Source of the DNA: Variovorax sp. EL159
Lineage (GTDB): Bacteria; Pseudomonadota; Gammaproteobacteria; Burkholderiales; Burkholderiaceae_C
Assembly: GCF_900100965.1 (NCBI RefSeq)
Contig: NZ_FMUJ01000001.1
Location: 172,272-236,271, forward strand
Direction of reading: 5' to 3'
DNA: 64,000 nt
A model generated the notes under the pieces. The model did not search any database. It was not told the DNA's origin and saw only the letters and a list, made by a program, of their open reading frames with translations. Shown piece by piece: positions 8,897-17,320 of this stretch; positions within the stretch are counted from its first letter, which is position 1; each line of letters opens with the position of its first letter. Made by a program: the position numbers and the translations under genes.

Positions 8897-10409
8897 ACCC
8901 ATGACGAACAAGGTGCAACCCATCAAGATCGCGATCCTCGCCATGGGCGGGGAGGGCGGCGGCGTGCTGGCCGACTGGATCGTCGACATGGGCGAGGCCA
9001 ACGGCTACGTCGCCCAGACCACATCGGTGCCGGGCGTGGCCCAGCGCACCGGCGCCACCATCTACTACGTCGAGCTGTACCCCACGGCGCAAGCCGAAGC
9101 GGACGGCGGACGGCCGGTGCTGGCGCTGATGCCGCTGCCGGGCGACGTCGACGTGGTGCTGGCATCGGAACTCATGGAAGCGGGCCGCGCCGTGCAGCGC
9201 GGGCTTGTCACAAGTGACCGCACCACGCTGATCGCATCGACGCACCGCGTGTTCTCCATCGCGGAAAAAAGCGCACTGGGCGATGGCCGCGTCGACAGCG
9301 CGCAACTGCTCGCGCACACCGCCAAGGCCGCCAAGCGCTTCATCCGCTTCGACATGGCGCAGGCCGCCGAGGTGTCGGGCAGCGTGATCAGCGCCGTGCT
9401 GTTCGGCGCACTGGCCGGCTCGGGCGTGCTGCCTTTCAGCCGTGCGCAGTTCGAGGCCACCATCGAGCGCGGCGGCGTGGGGGTCAAGCCCAGCCTCAAG
9501 GCCTTCGGCGCCGCGTTCGTGCGGGCCCAGGGTGGCGACGATGGCGAAGCGCAGGAAGCCGCACCGCCGGCCACGCCAACGCCGCAGCCGCGTCACCCCG
9601 CCGTGCGTGCCCTGGTCGAACGCGTCCAGCGCGAATTCCCGGCAACGGCGCAAGACCTTCTGCTCGAAGGTGTGCGCCGCCTCATCGACTACCAGGACAC
9701 GGCCTACGCCGGTCTGTACCTCGACCGCATGGCCGCCATTGCAGCCCTGCCGAACGACGATGCCCATCGCCTGCTGCGCGAAACCGCGCGCCATCTCGCG
9801 CTGTGGATGTCGTACGAAGACACCGCCCGCGTCGCCGCCCTCAAGACCCGCGCGACACGCTTCGAGCGCGTGCGCGGCGAGGCCCGCGTGCAGCCCGGCC
9901 AGGTGCTCGCCATCAACGAATACATGCACCCGCGCCTGCAGGAAATTTGCGAGACGCTGCCGGGCGGCATCGGCCGTTGGCTGATGAACTCGACCTTGCC
10001 GAAGAAGCTGGTCGAGCGCTATACCCAGCACGGCCGTGTGATCCAGACCAGCTCGCTGCGCGGCTACCTCATGCTGCGCACCGTCGCGGCATGCAAGCGC
10101 TGGCGCCTGTCGACCATGCGCTATGCCGAAGAAAACCGCCGCATCGAGGAGTGGCTGCAGCGCATCGCCGCCACCGCACAGCGCAACCCGGCGCTGGCGG
10201 TCGAGCTGGCCCAGTGCCAGCGCCTCGTGAAAGGCTACAGCGACACGCACGAGCGCGGCCTTCGCAACTACGACACCGTGATGCGTGCCTTCGAGCGTGC
10301 CGGCGCGGCGCTGGCACCCGCCACGCTGCGCGAGTTGCGCGATGCCGCGCTGGCCGACGAACACGGCCACAAGCTGCAAGCCGCACTGGCGCAGCACGCC
10401 CTGGCCTGA
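8886..10409 (+). CDS. Indolepyruvate oxidoreductase subunit beta family protein
   Basis: This 507-residue partner of the preceding alpha-like subunit has the 2-oxoacid oxidoreductase gamma/beta domain in about residues 15-200 (starting KIAILAMGGEGGGVLADWI). After it comes a Pro-rich linker and a helical C-terminal domain of about 270 residues, which short archaeal IorB proteins lack but which occurs in proteobacterial members (DUF6537-like). The ATG at 8886 overlaps the upstream stop by 11 bases. An ATG at 8901 is an equally possible start. By position it would be iadB. Confidence 0.85.
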   Translation: MPSEPMTNKVQPIKIAILAMGGEGGGVLADWIVDMGEANGYVAQTTSVPGVAQRTGATIYYVELYPTAQAEADGGRPVLALMPLPGDVDVVLASELMEAGRAVQRGLVTSDRTTLIASTHRVFSIAEKSALGDGRVDSAQLLAHTAKAAKRFIRFDMAQAAEVSGSVISAVLFGALAGSGVLPFSRAQFEATIERGGVGVKPSLKAFGAAFVRAQGGDDGEAQEAAPPATPTPQPRHPAVRALVERVQREFPATAQDLLLEGVRRLIDYQDTAYAGLYLDRMAAIAALPNDDAHRLLRETARHLALWMSYEDTARVAALKTRATRFERVRGEARVQPGQVLAINEYMHPRLQEICETLPGGIGRWLMNSTLPKKLVERYTQHGRVIQTSSLRGYLMLRTVAACKRWRLSTMRYAEENRRIEEWLQRIAATAQRNPALAVELAQCQRLVKGYSDTHERGLRNYDTVMRAFERAGAALAPATLRELRDAALADEHGHKLQAALAQHALA

Positions 10410-10422
10410 AGAGACACAGAAG

Positions 10423-11415
10423 ATGACCGCTCCCACCGCCACCCTTGCGCTGCGCGTCGCCGAAACGCGTGAACTCAATCCGCTGATCCGCTTGCTGCGG
10501 CTGCGCGCCGAAGACGGTCGCGCCTTGCCCGGCTTTGCCGCAGGCGCCCACATCCGCGTGCAGGTGTCGCTGCCCGATGGCAAGACCGACTGGCGCCACT
10601 ACTCGCTCATCAATTTCGCAACGGCACGCAACGCCACCAACGCGCCGACCGAGTACGTGATCGCGGTGCGCAAGGAGGCCGAAGGCCGTGGTGGATCGCG
10701 CTTCATGCACGAGCAGCTGAAAGAAGGCGACACCGTCGCCATCGAGCCACCGAAGAACGACTTTCCCCTGCACACCGGCCCTGGCGGCACGGTGCTGGTG
10801 GCCGGCGGTATCGGCGTCACGCCGCTCGCCACCATGGCCGCGCGGCGCCGCGCCGAAGAGGCGCCCGTGCGCATGCACTACGCCGGTCGCAGCCGCGAGC
10901 TGATGGCCTTCCTGCCGGAGCTGAAAGCACTGCTGGGCGACGACCTGCGCGTGCATGCCGATGCGGAAGCCGGTACGCCGCTCGACATCGACGCCTTGCT
11001 CGATGGCGTGCCCACCGGCGACCGCCTCTACGTCTGCGGCCCCAAGGTGATGCTTGATGCCGTGCTCGCCCGCACCCAGGCGCGCGGCTGGGAACACGAC
11101 CGCGTGCACTTCGAGCTGTTCACCGAGCCGGTCGCCGAAGAAGGCGACCAGCCCTTCGAGGTGGAGCTTGCCCAATCGGGCCAGCGCTTCACCGTGCCGG
11201 CCGACCAGAGCATCCTCGACTGCCTGATCGAGAACGGCTGCGACCCGATGTTCGACTGCAAGCGCGGTGAATGCGGCGTGTGCGCCGTGCCCGTGCTCGA
11301 AGGCGAGATCGACCACCGCGACTACGTGCTCACCGCCCGCGAGAAGGCCGAGGGCAATGTCATCCAGATCTGCATCTCGCGCGCCAAGGGTGCGCGGCTG
11401 GTGCTCGACATCTGA
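10423..11415 (+). CDS. Phthalate-dioxygenase-reductase-type oxidoreductase (FMN/[2Fe-2S])
   Basis: A 330-residue class IA reductase that passes electrons from NAD(P)H through flavin to a plant-type [2Fe-2S] cluster and on to a Rieske oxygenase. It has a flavin-binding barrel with HYSL near residue 66, a nucleotide-binding GTVLVAGGIGVTPL near 120, and a C-terminal ferredoxin domain with C279-x4-C284-x2-C287 and C317. It lies directly upstream of the dioxygenase subunits and is the only reductase in the locus. By position it would be iadC, and it probably serves both Rieske pairs. Confidence 0.92.
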   Translation: MTAPTATLALRVAETRELNPLIRLLRLRAEDGRALPGFAAGAHIRVQVSLPDGKTDWRHYSLINFATARNATNAPTEYVIAVRKEAEGRGGSRFMHEQLKEGDTVAIEPPKNDFPLHTGPGGTVLVAGGIGVTPLATMAARRRAEEAPVRMHYAGRSRELMAFLPELKALLGDDLRVHADAEAGTPLDIDALLDGVPTGDRLYVCGPKVMLDAVLARTQARGWEHDRVHFELFTEPVAEEGDQPFEVELAQSGQRFTVPADQSILDCLIENGCDPMFDCKRGECGVCAVPVLEGEIDHRDYVLTAREKAEGNVIQICISRAKGARLVLDI

Positions 11416-11437
11416 AGAAATCAGGAGGCACAACACC

Positions 11438-12751
11438 ATGACCTCGTACCGAGACAACCCCGACGCGATCCGCGCGCTGGTGCAGAACGACCGCGTGCAC
11501 CGCGACCTGTACACCAGCCAGGAACTGTTCGAGCTGGAGCAGGAGCACTTCTTCGCCAACACCTGGAACTACGTCGGCCACGAAAGCCAGATCCCGAAGC
11601 CTGGCGACTGGTTCAGCAACGAGATCGCGGGCCGCCCGCTGATCGTCGTGCGCCACACCGACGGCAGCGTGCGCGCGATGATGAACCGCTGCGCCCACAA
11701 GGGCTCGCGGCTGGTGAGCGGGCCCTGCGGCAACACCGGCAAGTTCTTCCGCTGCCCCTACCACGCGTGGACCTTCAAGACCGATGGCGCACTGCTGGCC
11801 ATTCCGCTGAAGACCGGCTACGAGAACACGGCGCTGCACGAGTGCGAATCGGCCAAGGGCCTGACGACGCTCAAGCATGTGCGCAGCCACCGCGGCTTCA
11901 TCTTCGTGAAGATCAACGACGCCGGGCCCGACTTCGACGAATACTTCGGCGATTCGCTCAGCTCCATCGACAACATGGCCGACCGCTCGCCCGAAGGCGA
12001 GCTGGAAATCGCGGGCGGTTGCCTGCGCTTCATGCACCAGTGCAACTGGAAGATGTTCGTCGAGAACCTCAACGACACCATGCACCCCATGGTGGCGCAC
12101 GAGTCGTCAGCCGGCACCGCCAAGCGCATGTGGGCCGACAAGCCCGAAGACGAGCCCAAGCCCATGGCGGTCGAGCAGTTCGTGCCCTTCATGTCCGACT
12201 ACAAGTTCTTCGAAGACATGGGCATCCGCATCTACGACCACGGCCACAGCTTCACGGGCGTGCACTTCAGCATCCACAGCAAGTACAAGGCGATCCCCGA
12301 GTACGACGACGCCATGAAGGCGCGCTACGGCGAAGAGAAGACGGCGCAGATCCTCGGCATGGCGCGGCACAACACCGTGTACTACCCGAACCTAACGATC
12401 AAGGGCGCGATCCAGGCCATTCGCGTGGTCAAGCCGATCTCGGCCGACAAGACGCTGGTCGAGAGCTGGACCTTCCGCCTGAAGGGCGCGCCACCCGAAC
12501 TGCTGCAGCGCACCACCATGTACAACCGCCTCATCAACTCGCCGTTCTCGGTGGTGGGGCATGACGACCTGCAGGCCTACCGCGGCATGCAGGCCGGCTT
12601 GCACGCGAGCGGCAACGAGTGGGTGAGCCTGCACCGCGACTACGACCCGTCGGAGCTGAAGGGCGGAGAGATCACCACCGGCGGCACCAACGAGCTGCCG
12701 ATGCGCAACCAGTACCGCAGCTGGGTGCAACGCATGACGGAGACCATGTGA
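11438..12751 (+). CDS. iadD: Aromatic-ring-hydroxylating dioxygenase alpha subunit (IadD-type)
   Basis: A 437-residue Rieske non-heme iron oxygenase large subunit. Rieske ligands are C85-x-H87 and C106-x2-H109. The mononuclear iron motif is D213-x2-H216-x4-H221, preceded by the bridging ENLN segment. A strong AGGAGG ribosome site lies 10 bases before the ATG at 11438. The small subunit follows with a one-base stop/start overlap. In Variovorax iad loci the fourth and fifth genes encode the dioxygenase that starts indole-3-acetate breakdown, probably giving oxidised (dioxindole-type) acetate. Order and family match here, so the symbol is assigned from memory of that locus. The biochemical role is inferred. 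Confidence 0.9.
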   Translation: MTSYRDNPDAIRALVQNDRVHRDLYTSQELFELEQEHFFANTWNYVGHESQIPKPGDWFSNEIAGRPLIVVRHTDGSVRAMMNRCAHKGSRLVSGPCGNTGKFFRCPYHAWTFKTDGALLAIPLKTGYENTALHECESAKGLTTLKHVRSHRGFIFVKINDAGPDFDEYFGDSLSSIDNMADRSPEGELEIAGGCLRFMHQCNWKMFVENLNDTMHPMVAHESSAGTAKRMWADKPEDEPKPMAVEQFVPFMSDYKFFEDMGIRIYDHGHSFTGVHFSIHSKYKAIPEYDDAMKARYGEEKTAQILGMARHNTVYYPNLTIKGAIQAIRVVKPISADKTLVESWTFRLKGAPPELLQRTTMYNRLINSPFSVVGHDDLQAYRGMQAGLHASGNEWVSLHRDYDPSELKGGEITTGGTNELPMRNQYRSWVQRMTETM

Positions 12752-13251
12752 TGGCCGGCACCGACACCCACTCCGAAGTCACCCGCCAGGACCTGATCGA
12801 CTTCGTCGTGAACGAAGCGCACCTGCTCGACACCCGCCGCTACGAGGCGTGGAACGCGCTCTTCACCGACGACGCCTTCTACTGGATTCCGCTCGTGCCC
12901 GACCAGGAAGACGGCCTCAACCACACCTCGCACCTCTACGAAGACAAGCTGCTGCGCGACCTGCGCATCGAGCGCCTGAAGAGCCCGCGCGCGTTTTCGC
13001 AGCAGCCGCCGAGCCGCTGCCATCACCTGCTGCAGGTGCCGGTGGTCGAACAGTTCGACGCCGAGGCGAACCGCTTCGTGGTACGCACCGAATTCCACTA
13101 CACCGAATCGCAGGGCGACGAACTGCAGTTCTACGTCGGCACTTTCTTCCATCACCTCGTGGTGCAGGACGGCGCGCTGCGCATGACGCTCAAGCGCGTC
13201 AACCTGCTCAACTGCGACGCGGCCCTGCCGGCCGTGCAACTCTTCATCTAA
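12751..13251 (+). CDS. iadE: Aromatic-ring-hydroxylating dioxygenase beta subunit (IadE-type)
   Basis: This 166-residue small subunit has the cone-shaped SnoaL/NTF2-like fold of ring-hydroxylating dioxygenases. Recognisable segments are DTRRYEAWNALFTDDAFYW near residue 27, RIERLKSPRAFSQ near 72 and the C-terminal ALPAVQLFI. It has no metal ligands of its own and stabilises the alpha3beta3 hexamer. Its ATG shares the A of the alpha-subunit stop codon (TGATG), so translation is coupled and stoichiometric. The symbol rests on the same locus comparison as the alpha subunit. Confidence 0.9.
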   Translation: MAGTDTHSEVTRQDLIDFVVNEAHLLDTRRYEAWNALFTDDAFYWIPLVPDQEDGLNHTSHLYEDKLLRDLRIERLKSPRAFSQQPPSRCHHLLQVPVVEQFDAEANRFVVRTEFHYTESQGDELQFYVGTFFHHLVVQDGALRMTLKRVNLLNCDAALPAVQLFI

Positions 13252-13258
13252 GGACGCG

Positions 13259-14884
13259 ATGACACACGCCACCGTCCATCAAGTCTTCGCGGCGACCGCG
13301 CAACGAACGCCGGATGCCGAGTTTTTGTTCACCGAATCGGTGACCGCTGCCGCCTATGGCATTGCAGCCGGTGCGATCCGCTGGGGCGAAGCTGCTGCAG
13401 AGGTCGAACGCCTGCGCGCGGCCTATGCGCAAGCCGGCTACGGGCACGGCCACCGCATCGGCCTGTTGCTGGAAAACCGGCCTGCCTTTCTCTTTCACTG
13501 GTTCGCGCTCAATGCATTGGGCGTGAGCGTGGTGCCGATCAACGCCGAGATGCGCTCGGCCGAATTGGTCTACCTGATCGGCCACAGCGAGATCGGCCTG
13601 GCCGTGACGCTGCCCGAACGGGCCGGCGACCTGCGCGCGGCTGCGACCCAAGCAGGCGTGGCCTTCGAGACGATGGGGCCCGACGACGCGATTCCCCGCG
13701 CGAAGACGGCCGCGCCGCGTGCCGGCGAGCCCATCGGCGTCGATACCGAATGCGGCCTGCTCTACACCTCGGGCACCACCGGCCGGCCCAAGGGCTGCAT
13801 CCTGAGTAACGCCTACTTCCTGCGCGCGGGCGAGTGGTATGCCGCACTCGACGGCGTGTGCAGCATCCGCCCCGATGCAGAGCGCGTCATCACGCCGCTG
13901 CCGCTCAACCACATGAACGCGATGGCGTTCTCCACCATGGTGGTGCTGGTCGCGGGCGGGTGCCTCGTGCAGCTCGACCGCTTCCACCCGAAGACCTGGC
14001 TGGCCAGCGCGAAGGAAAGCGGCGCGACCATCGTTCACTACCTGGGCGTGATGCCGGCCATGCTGCTGTCGGCGCCCGCATCGGCCGCCGACCGTGACCA
14101 TGCGATCCGCTGGGGCTTCGGCGCGGGCGTGGACCGCAAGAACCACGCACCCTTCGAAGAGCGCTTCGGCTTTCCGCTGGTCGAGGCCTGGGCGATGACG
14201 GAGACCGGCGCCGCCGCCTGCATCATGGCCAACCGCGAGCCGCGCCTGGTGGGCACGAGCTGCTTCGGCCGGCAGGAAGACTTCGTGGAGATCCGCCTCG
14301 TGGGCGAGGACGGCAGCGACGTCGGCGTCGATGCACCGGGCGAACTGCTGGTGCGCTCGGCCGGCGATGACCCGCAGCGCTACTTCTTCTCCGGCTACCT
14401 GAAAGACGAAGAAGCCACCCGCGAAGCCTGGGCCGATGGCTGGTTCCACACCGGCGACCTCGTGCGCCGCGATGCCGAGGGCAATTTCTTCTTTGTCGAT
14501 CGCAAGAAGAACGTGATCCGCCGCAGCGGCGAGAACATTTCGGCCGTCGAGGTCGAGAGCGTGCTCAACCAGCACCCGGCCGTGAAGACATCGGCCGTGG
14601 CCGCCACGCCCGACGCGGTGCGCGGCGACGAGGTGCTGGCCTGCATCGTCATGCGCGAAGACGCCGACGCCTCGCAGCGCACGCAGATCGCCGCCAGCAT
14701 CGTCGAGCATGCGCTGGCGCAGCTGGCCTACTACAAGGCCCCTGGCTACGTGGCCTTTGTCGACGCACTGCCGCTCACGCCCTCGCAGAAGATCCAGCGC
14801 GGCCAATTGCGCGAGATGGCGCAGTCGCTGCCGGGCCAGGGCCATTGCATCGACACCCGCGCAATGAAAAAGAGGCAGGCATGA
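13259..14884 (+). CDS. AMP-dependent acyl-CoA synthetase/ligase
   Basis: A 541-residue ANL-superfamily enzyme that activates a carboxylate through an acyl-adenylate and transfers it to CoA. The P-loop [13 protein letters not shown] is near residue 165, AWAMTETG near 310, GWFHTGDL near 400, the hinge DRKKNVIRRSGENIS near 420, and the C-terminal catalytic lysine region SQKIQRGQL near 515. It sits directly after the dioxygenase subunits and overlaps the thiolase-like gene by ATGA. The likely substrate is the oxidised indoleacetate produced by the dioxygenase, giving a CoA ester for side-chain removal. By position it would be iadF. Confidence 0.88.
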   Translation: MTHATVHQVFAATAQRTPDAEFLFTESVTAAAYGIAAGAIRWGEAAAEVERLRAAYAQAGYGHGHRIGLLLENRPAFLFHWFALNALGVSVVPINAEMRSAELVYLIGHSEIGLAVTLPERAGDLRAAATQAGVAFETMGPDDAIPRAKTAAPRAGEPIGVDTECGLLYTSGTTGRPKGCILSNAYFLRAGEWYAALDGVCSIRPDAERVITPLPLNHMNAMAFSTMVVLVAGGCLVQLDRFHPKTWLASAKESGATIVHYLGVMPAMLLSAPASAADRDHAIRWGFGAGVDRKNHAPFEERFGFPLVEAWAMTETGAAACIMANREPRLVGTSCFGRQEDFVEIRLVGEDGSDVGVDAPGELLVRSAGDDPQRYFFSGYLKDEEATREAWADGWFHTGDLVRRDAEGNFFFVDRKKNVIRRSGENISAVEVESVLNQHPAVKTSAVAATPDAVRGDEVLACIVMREDADASQRTQIAASIVEHALAQLAYYKAPGYVAFVDALPLTPSQKIQRGQLREMAQSLPGQGHCIDTRAMKKRQA

Positions 14885-16053
14885 CGAAGCGACGGCTCTC
14901 CTACGAAGGCGTTGCGGTGGCCGTGCCGGTCACCGTGCCCTATGTGCGTTACTCCACGCGCACGGCGCACTGGTTCATCGGGCAGGCCATCGAGGCGCTG
15001 ATCGATGCCAGCGGCGTGACCAAGGAACAGATCGACGGCCTGTGCCTGAGCAGCTTCTCGCTCGCGCCTGACACGGCCGTGGGCGTCACGCAGCACCTGG
15101 GCCTGTCGCCGCGCTGGCTCGACCACGTGCCGACCGGTGGTGCCTCGGGTGTGATGTGCCTGCGCCGCGCCGCGCGGGCCGTGCAGGCGGGCGATGCCGA
15201 CATCGTGGCCTGCGTGGGGGCCGACACCAACCACGTCGACTCCTTCCGCCAGACGCTCGGCAGCTTCAGCAACTTTGCGCGCGACGCCAGCTACCCCTAC
15301 GGCTCGGGCGGCCCGAACTCGATCTTCGCGTTCATCACCGCGAACTACATGCGCACCTATGGCGCGAAGCGCGAAGACTTCGGCCGCATCTGCGTGGACC
15401 AACGCACCAACGCGCTCGGCAACCCGAACGCGATGTTCAAGAAGGCGCTGACGCTCGACGAGTACATGGCCGCGCGGCCCATCTCCGACCCCATTCACCT
15501 GTTCGACTGCGTGATGCCCTGCGCCGGTGCCGACGCCTTCCTCGTGATGAGCGAGGAACGTGCACGCGACCTGGGCCTGGCGCACGTGGTGATCCGCGGT
15601 GCCATCGAACGCCACAACGCCTATGCAGACGATCCGGTGATGGTGCAGGGCGGCTGGCGCAAGGACCGCGACGACCTCTACGCGCAGGCCGGCGTGCAGC
15701 CCACGGCGCTCGACTTCGTGCAGACCTACGACGACTACCCGGTGATCGCGATGATGCAGTTCGAGGACCTGGGCTTCTGCGAGAAGGGCGAGGGCCCGGC
15801 CTTCGTGCAGTCGCACACCATGACCTTCGACGGCAGCTTTCCGAATAACACGAGCGGCGGGCAGCTGTCGGCCGGACAGGCGGGGGCGGCGGGCGGCTTC
15901 CTCGGCATGGTCGAGGCGATCCGCCAACTGACCGACGAGGCTGGCGCGCGCGCCGTGCCTGACGCGCAGTTAGGCCTCGTCGCCGGCTTCGGCATGGTGA
16001 CCTACGACCGCTGCCTCTGCACAGGCGCCGTCATCCTCGGGAGACCCGCATGA
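14881..16053 (+). CDS. Thiolase-fold protein lacking the nucleophilic cysteine (Ltp/aldolase type)
   Basis: This 390-residue thiolase-superfamily protein is paired with a DUF35 protein. The segment HVPTGGASGVMCLRRAARAV (residues 82-101) aligns with the usual VNxxCxSG nucleophile loop, but Gly87 stands where Cys is expected. Near the C-terminus the usual GHPxGATG is LSAGQAGAAGG, with Gln for the catalytic His. Such proteins occur in SCP2/Ltp2-type thiolase-like partners of DUF35, where Ltp2 performs retro-aldol cleavage of CoA esters. A retro-aldolase is therefore more likely than a thiolytic thiolase. It overlaps both neighbours by ATGA. By position it would be iadG. Confidence 0.85.
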   Translation: MTKRRLSYEGVAVAVPVTVPYVRYSTRTAHWFIGQAIEALIDASGVTKEQIDGLCLSSFSLAPDTAVGVTQHLGLSPRWLDHVPTGGASGVMCLRRAARAVQAGDADIVACVGADTNHVDSFRQTLGSFSNFARDASYPYGSGGPNSIFAFITANYMRTYGAKREDFGRICVDQRTNALGNPNAMFKKALTLDEYMAARPISDPIHLFDCVMPCAGADAFLVMSEERARDLGLAHVVIRGAIERHNAYADDPVMVQGGWRKDRDDLYAQAGVQPTALDFVQTYDDYPVIAMMQFEDLGFCEKGEGPAFVQSHTMTFDGSFPNNTSGGQLSAGQAGAAGGFLGMVEAIRQLTDEAGARAVPDAQLGLVAGFGMVTYDRCLCTGAVILGRPA

Positions 16054-17303
16054 CCATGCCCCTGATGCGCCCCCCGCGCAAGAACCCGGTGCTGCGCACC
16101 CGGCAGATGAACCTGCCGCCCGGTGCGCGCGGCCGCGTGGCGCTCGGCCTCACGGCGGCTGCCGCCGAAGGCCGCTTCGAGCTGCAGACCTGCGAGGACT
16201 GCGGCACCGTGCAGTACCCGCCGCGCGAGGTCTGCCACAAATGCCTGTCGGCCGCCCTGCGCTGGCGCCAGCAGAGCGGCGAGGGCGAACTGCTCGGCAG
16301 CACCACGCTGCACCACAGCAACGACCTGTTCTTCCGCGAGCGGCTGCCCTGGCGGCTGGGCCTGGTGCACCTGGATGCCGGCCCGACGCTCATGGTCCAC
16401 CTGCACGGCGAAGTTGGTGACGCACCGCAGCGCGTGCGCGTGGGTGCCCGGCTCGACCGCGCGGGCCAGGCCGTTCTCATTGGTTTTCCGAATGAAGGGA
16501 GTGCCCATATGGCCGACGACAAGATGCTGCGTGAAATGACCAGCGACCCCAAGTTCCGCAAGGCGCTGGTGACCGACGGCAAGACCGAAACCGGGCAAGC
16601 CATCGTGCGTGCGCTGGTGAAGGCCGGCGCCGACATCGTCTGGGTCGGCCATGCCGAGCCGTGGAAGAAGATGGGCGACGGGCTCGACGACATCTCGGCG
16701 CTGCCGCAGGTCACGCTGGTACCGCTCGACCTGACGAACGGCCGGCAGGTGACGGAGCTGGCGGGCTCCATCGGCGGCAAGGTCGACATCGTCATCAACA
16801 ACGCCGAGGTGCATCGCACCTTCGGCATCGGCGCACGGCGCGGCACGGACGTGGCCAAGGCCGAGATGGACATCAACTACTTCGGCCTGCTGCGTCTTGC
16901 GCAGGAGTTCGGTCCGGCGCTGAAAGGCCGCTCGGCCGACGGCGTGACGGGCGCGACGGCGTGGGTCAACCTGCTGTCGATCTACGCGCTCAGCAACTTC
17001 CCGCCGCACGGCACCTTCAGCGCCTCGAAGGCGGCGGCGCATTCGCTCGCGCAGTGCCTGCGCGCCGAGATGCGGCCGGCCGGCATCCGCGTGATCAACG
17101 TGTTCCCCGGCCCCATCGACGACGAATGGAACCAGCACACGCCACCGCCCAAGCTCGCACCCGCCGCGCTGGCCAACGCCATCGTGAAGGCGCTGCGCGA
17201 CGGCGTGGAAGACGTGTACCCCGGCGACGTGGCGCAGGAGTGGCTGGAGCGCTGGCGCGACAACCCGAAGGTGCTCGAGCGCGAGCTGGCTGCAGGCGGC
17301 TGA
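16050..17303 (+). CDS. Fusion of DUF35 OB-fold/zinc-ribbon protein and SDR-like domain
   Basis: This 417-residue protein has two parts. Residues 40-150 form a DUF35 module with a rubredoxin-like zinc ribbon (C48-x2-C51 and C62-x2-C65) and an OB fold, the normal partner of Ltp-type thiolase-like enzymes. Residues 154-417 are SDR-like with an NNAE motif, Ser310 and K327. The catalytic Tyr position is Phe323 (FSASK), and the usual TGxxxGxG is degenerate (TDGKTETGQ). An in-frame ATG at 16509 (Met154), 7 bases after AAGGGAG, could start the SDR part separately. It overlaps the thiolase-like gene by ATGA. Whether the SDR part is an active dehydrogenase is doubtful. Confidence 0.85.
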   Translation: MTMPLMRPPRKNPVLRTRQMNLPPGARGRVALGLTAAAAEGRFELQTCEDCGTVQYPPREVCHKCLSAALRWRQQSGEGELLGSTTLHHSNDLFFRERLPWRLGLVHLDAGPTLMVHLHGEVGDAPQRVRVGARLDRAGQAVLIGFPNEGSAHMADDKMLREMTSDPKFRKALVTDGKTETGQAIVRALVKAGADIVWVGHAEPWKKMGDGLDDISALPQVTLVPLDLTNGRQVTELAGSIGGKVDIVINNAEVHRTFGIGARRGTDVAKAEMDINYFGLLRLAQEFGPALKGRSADGVTGATAWVNLLSIYALSNFPPHGTFSASKAAAHSLAQCLRAEMRPAGIRVINVFPGPIDDEWNQHTPPPKLAPAALANAIVKALRDGVEDVYPGDVAQEWLERWRDNPKVLERELAAGG

Positions 17304-17320
17304 GAACAGGAGCCACACGA

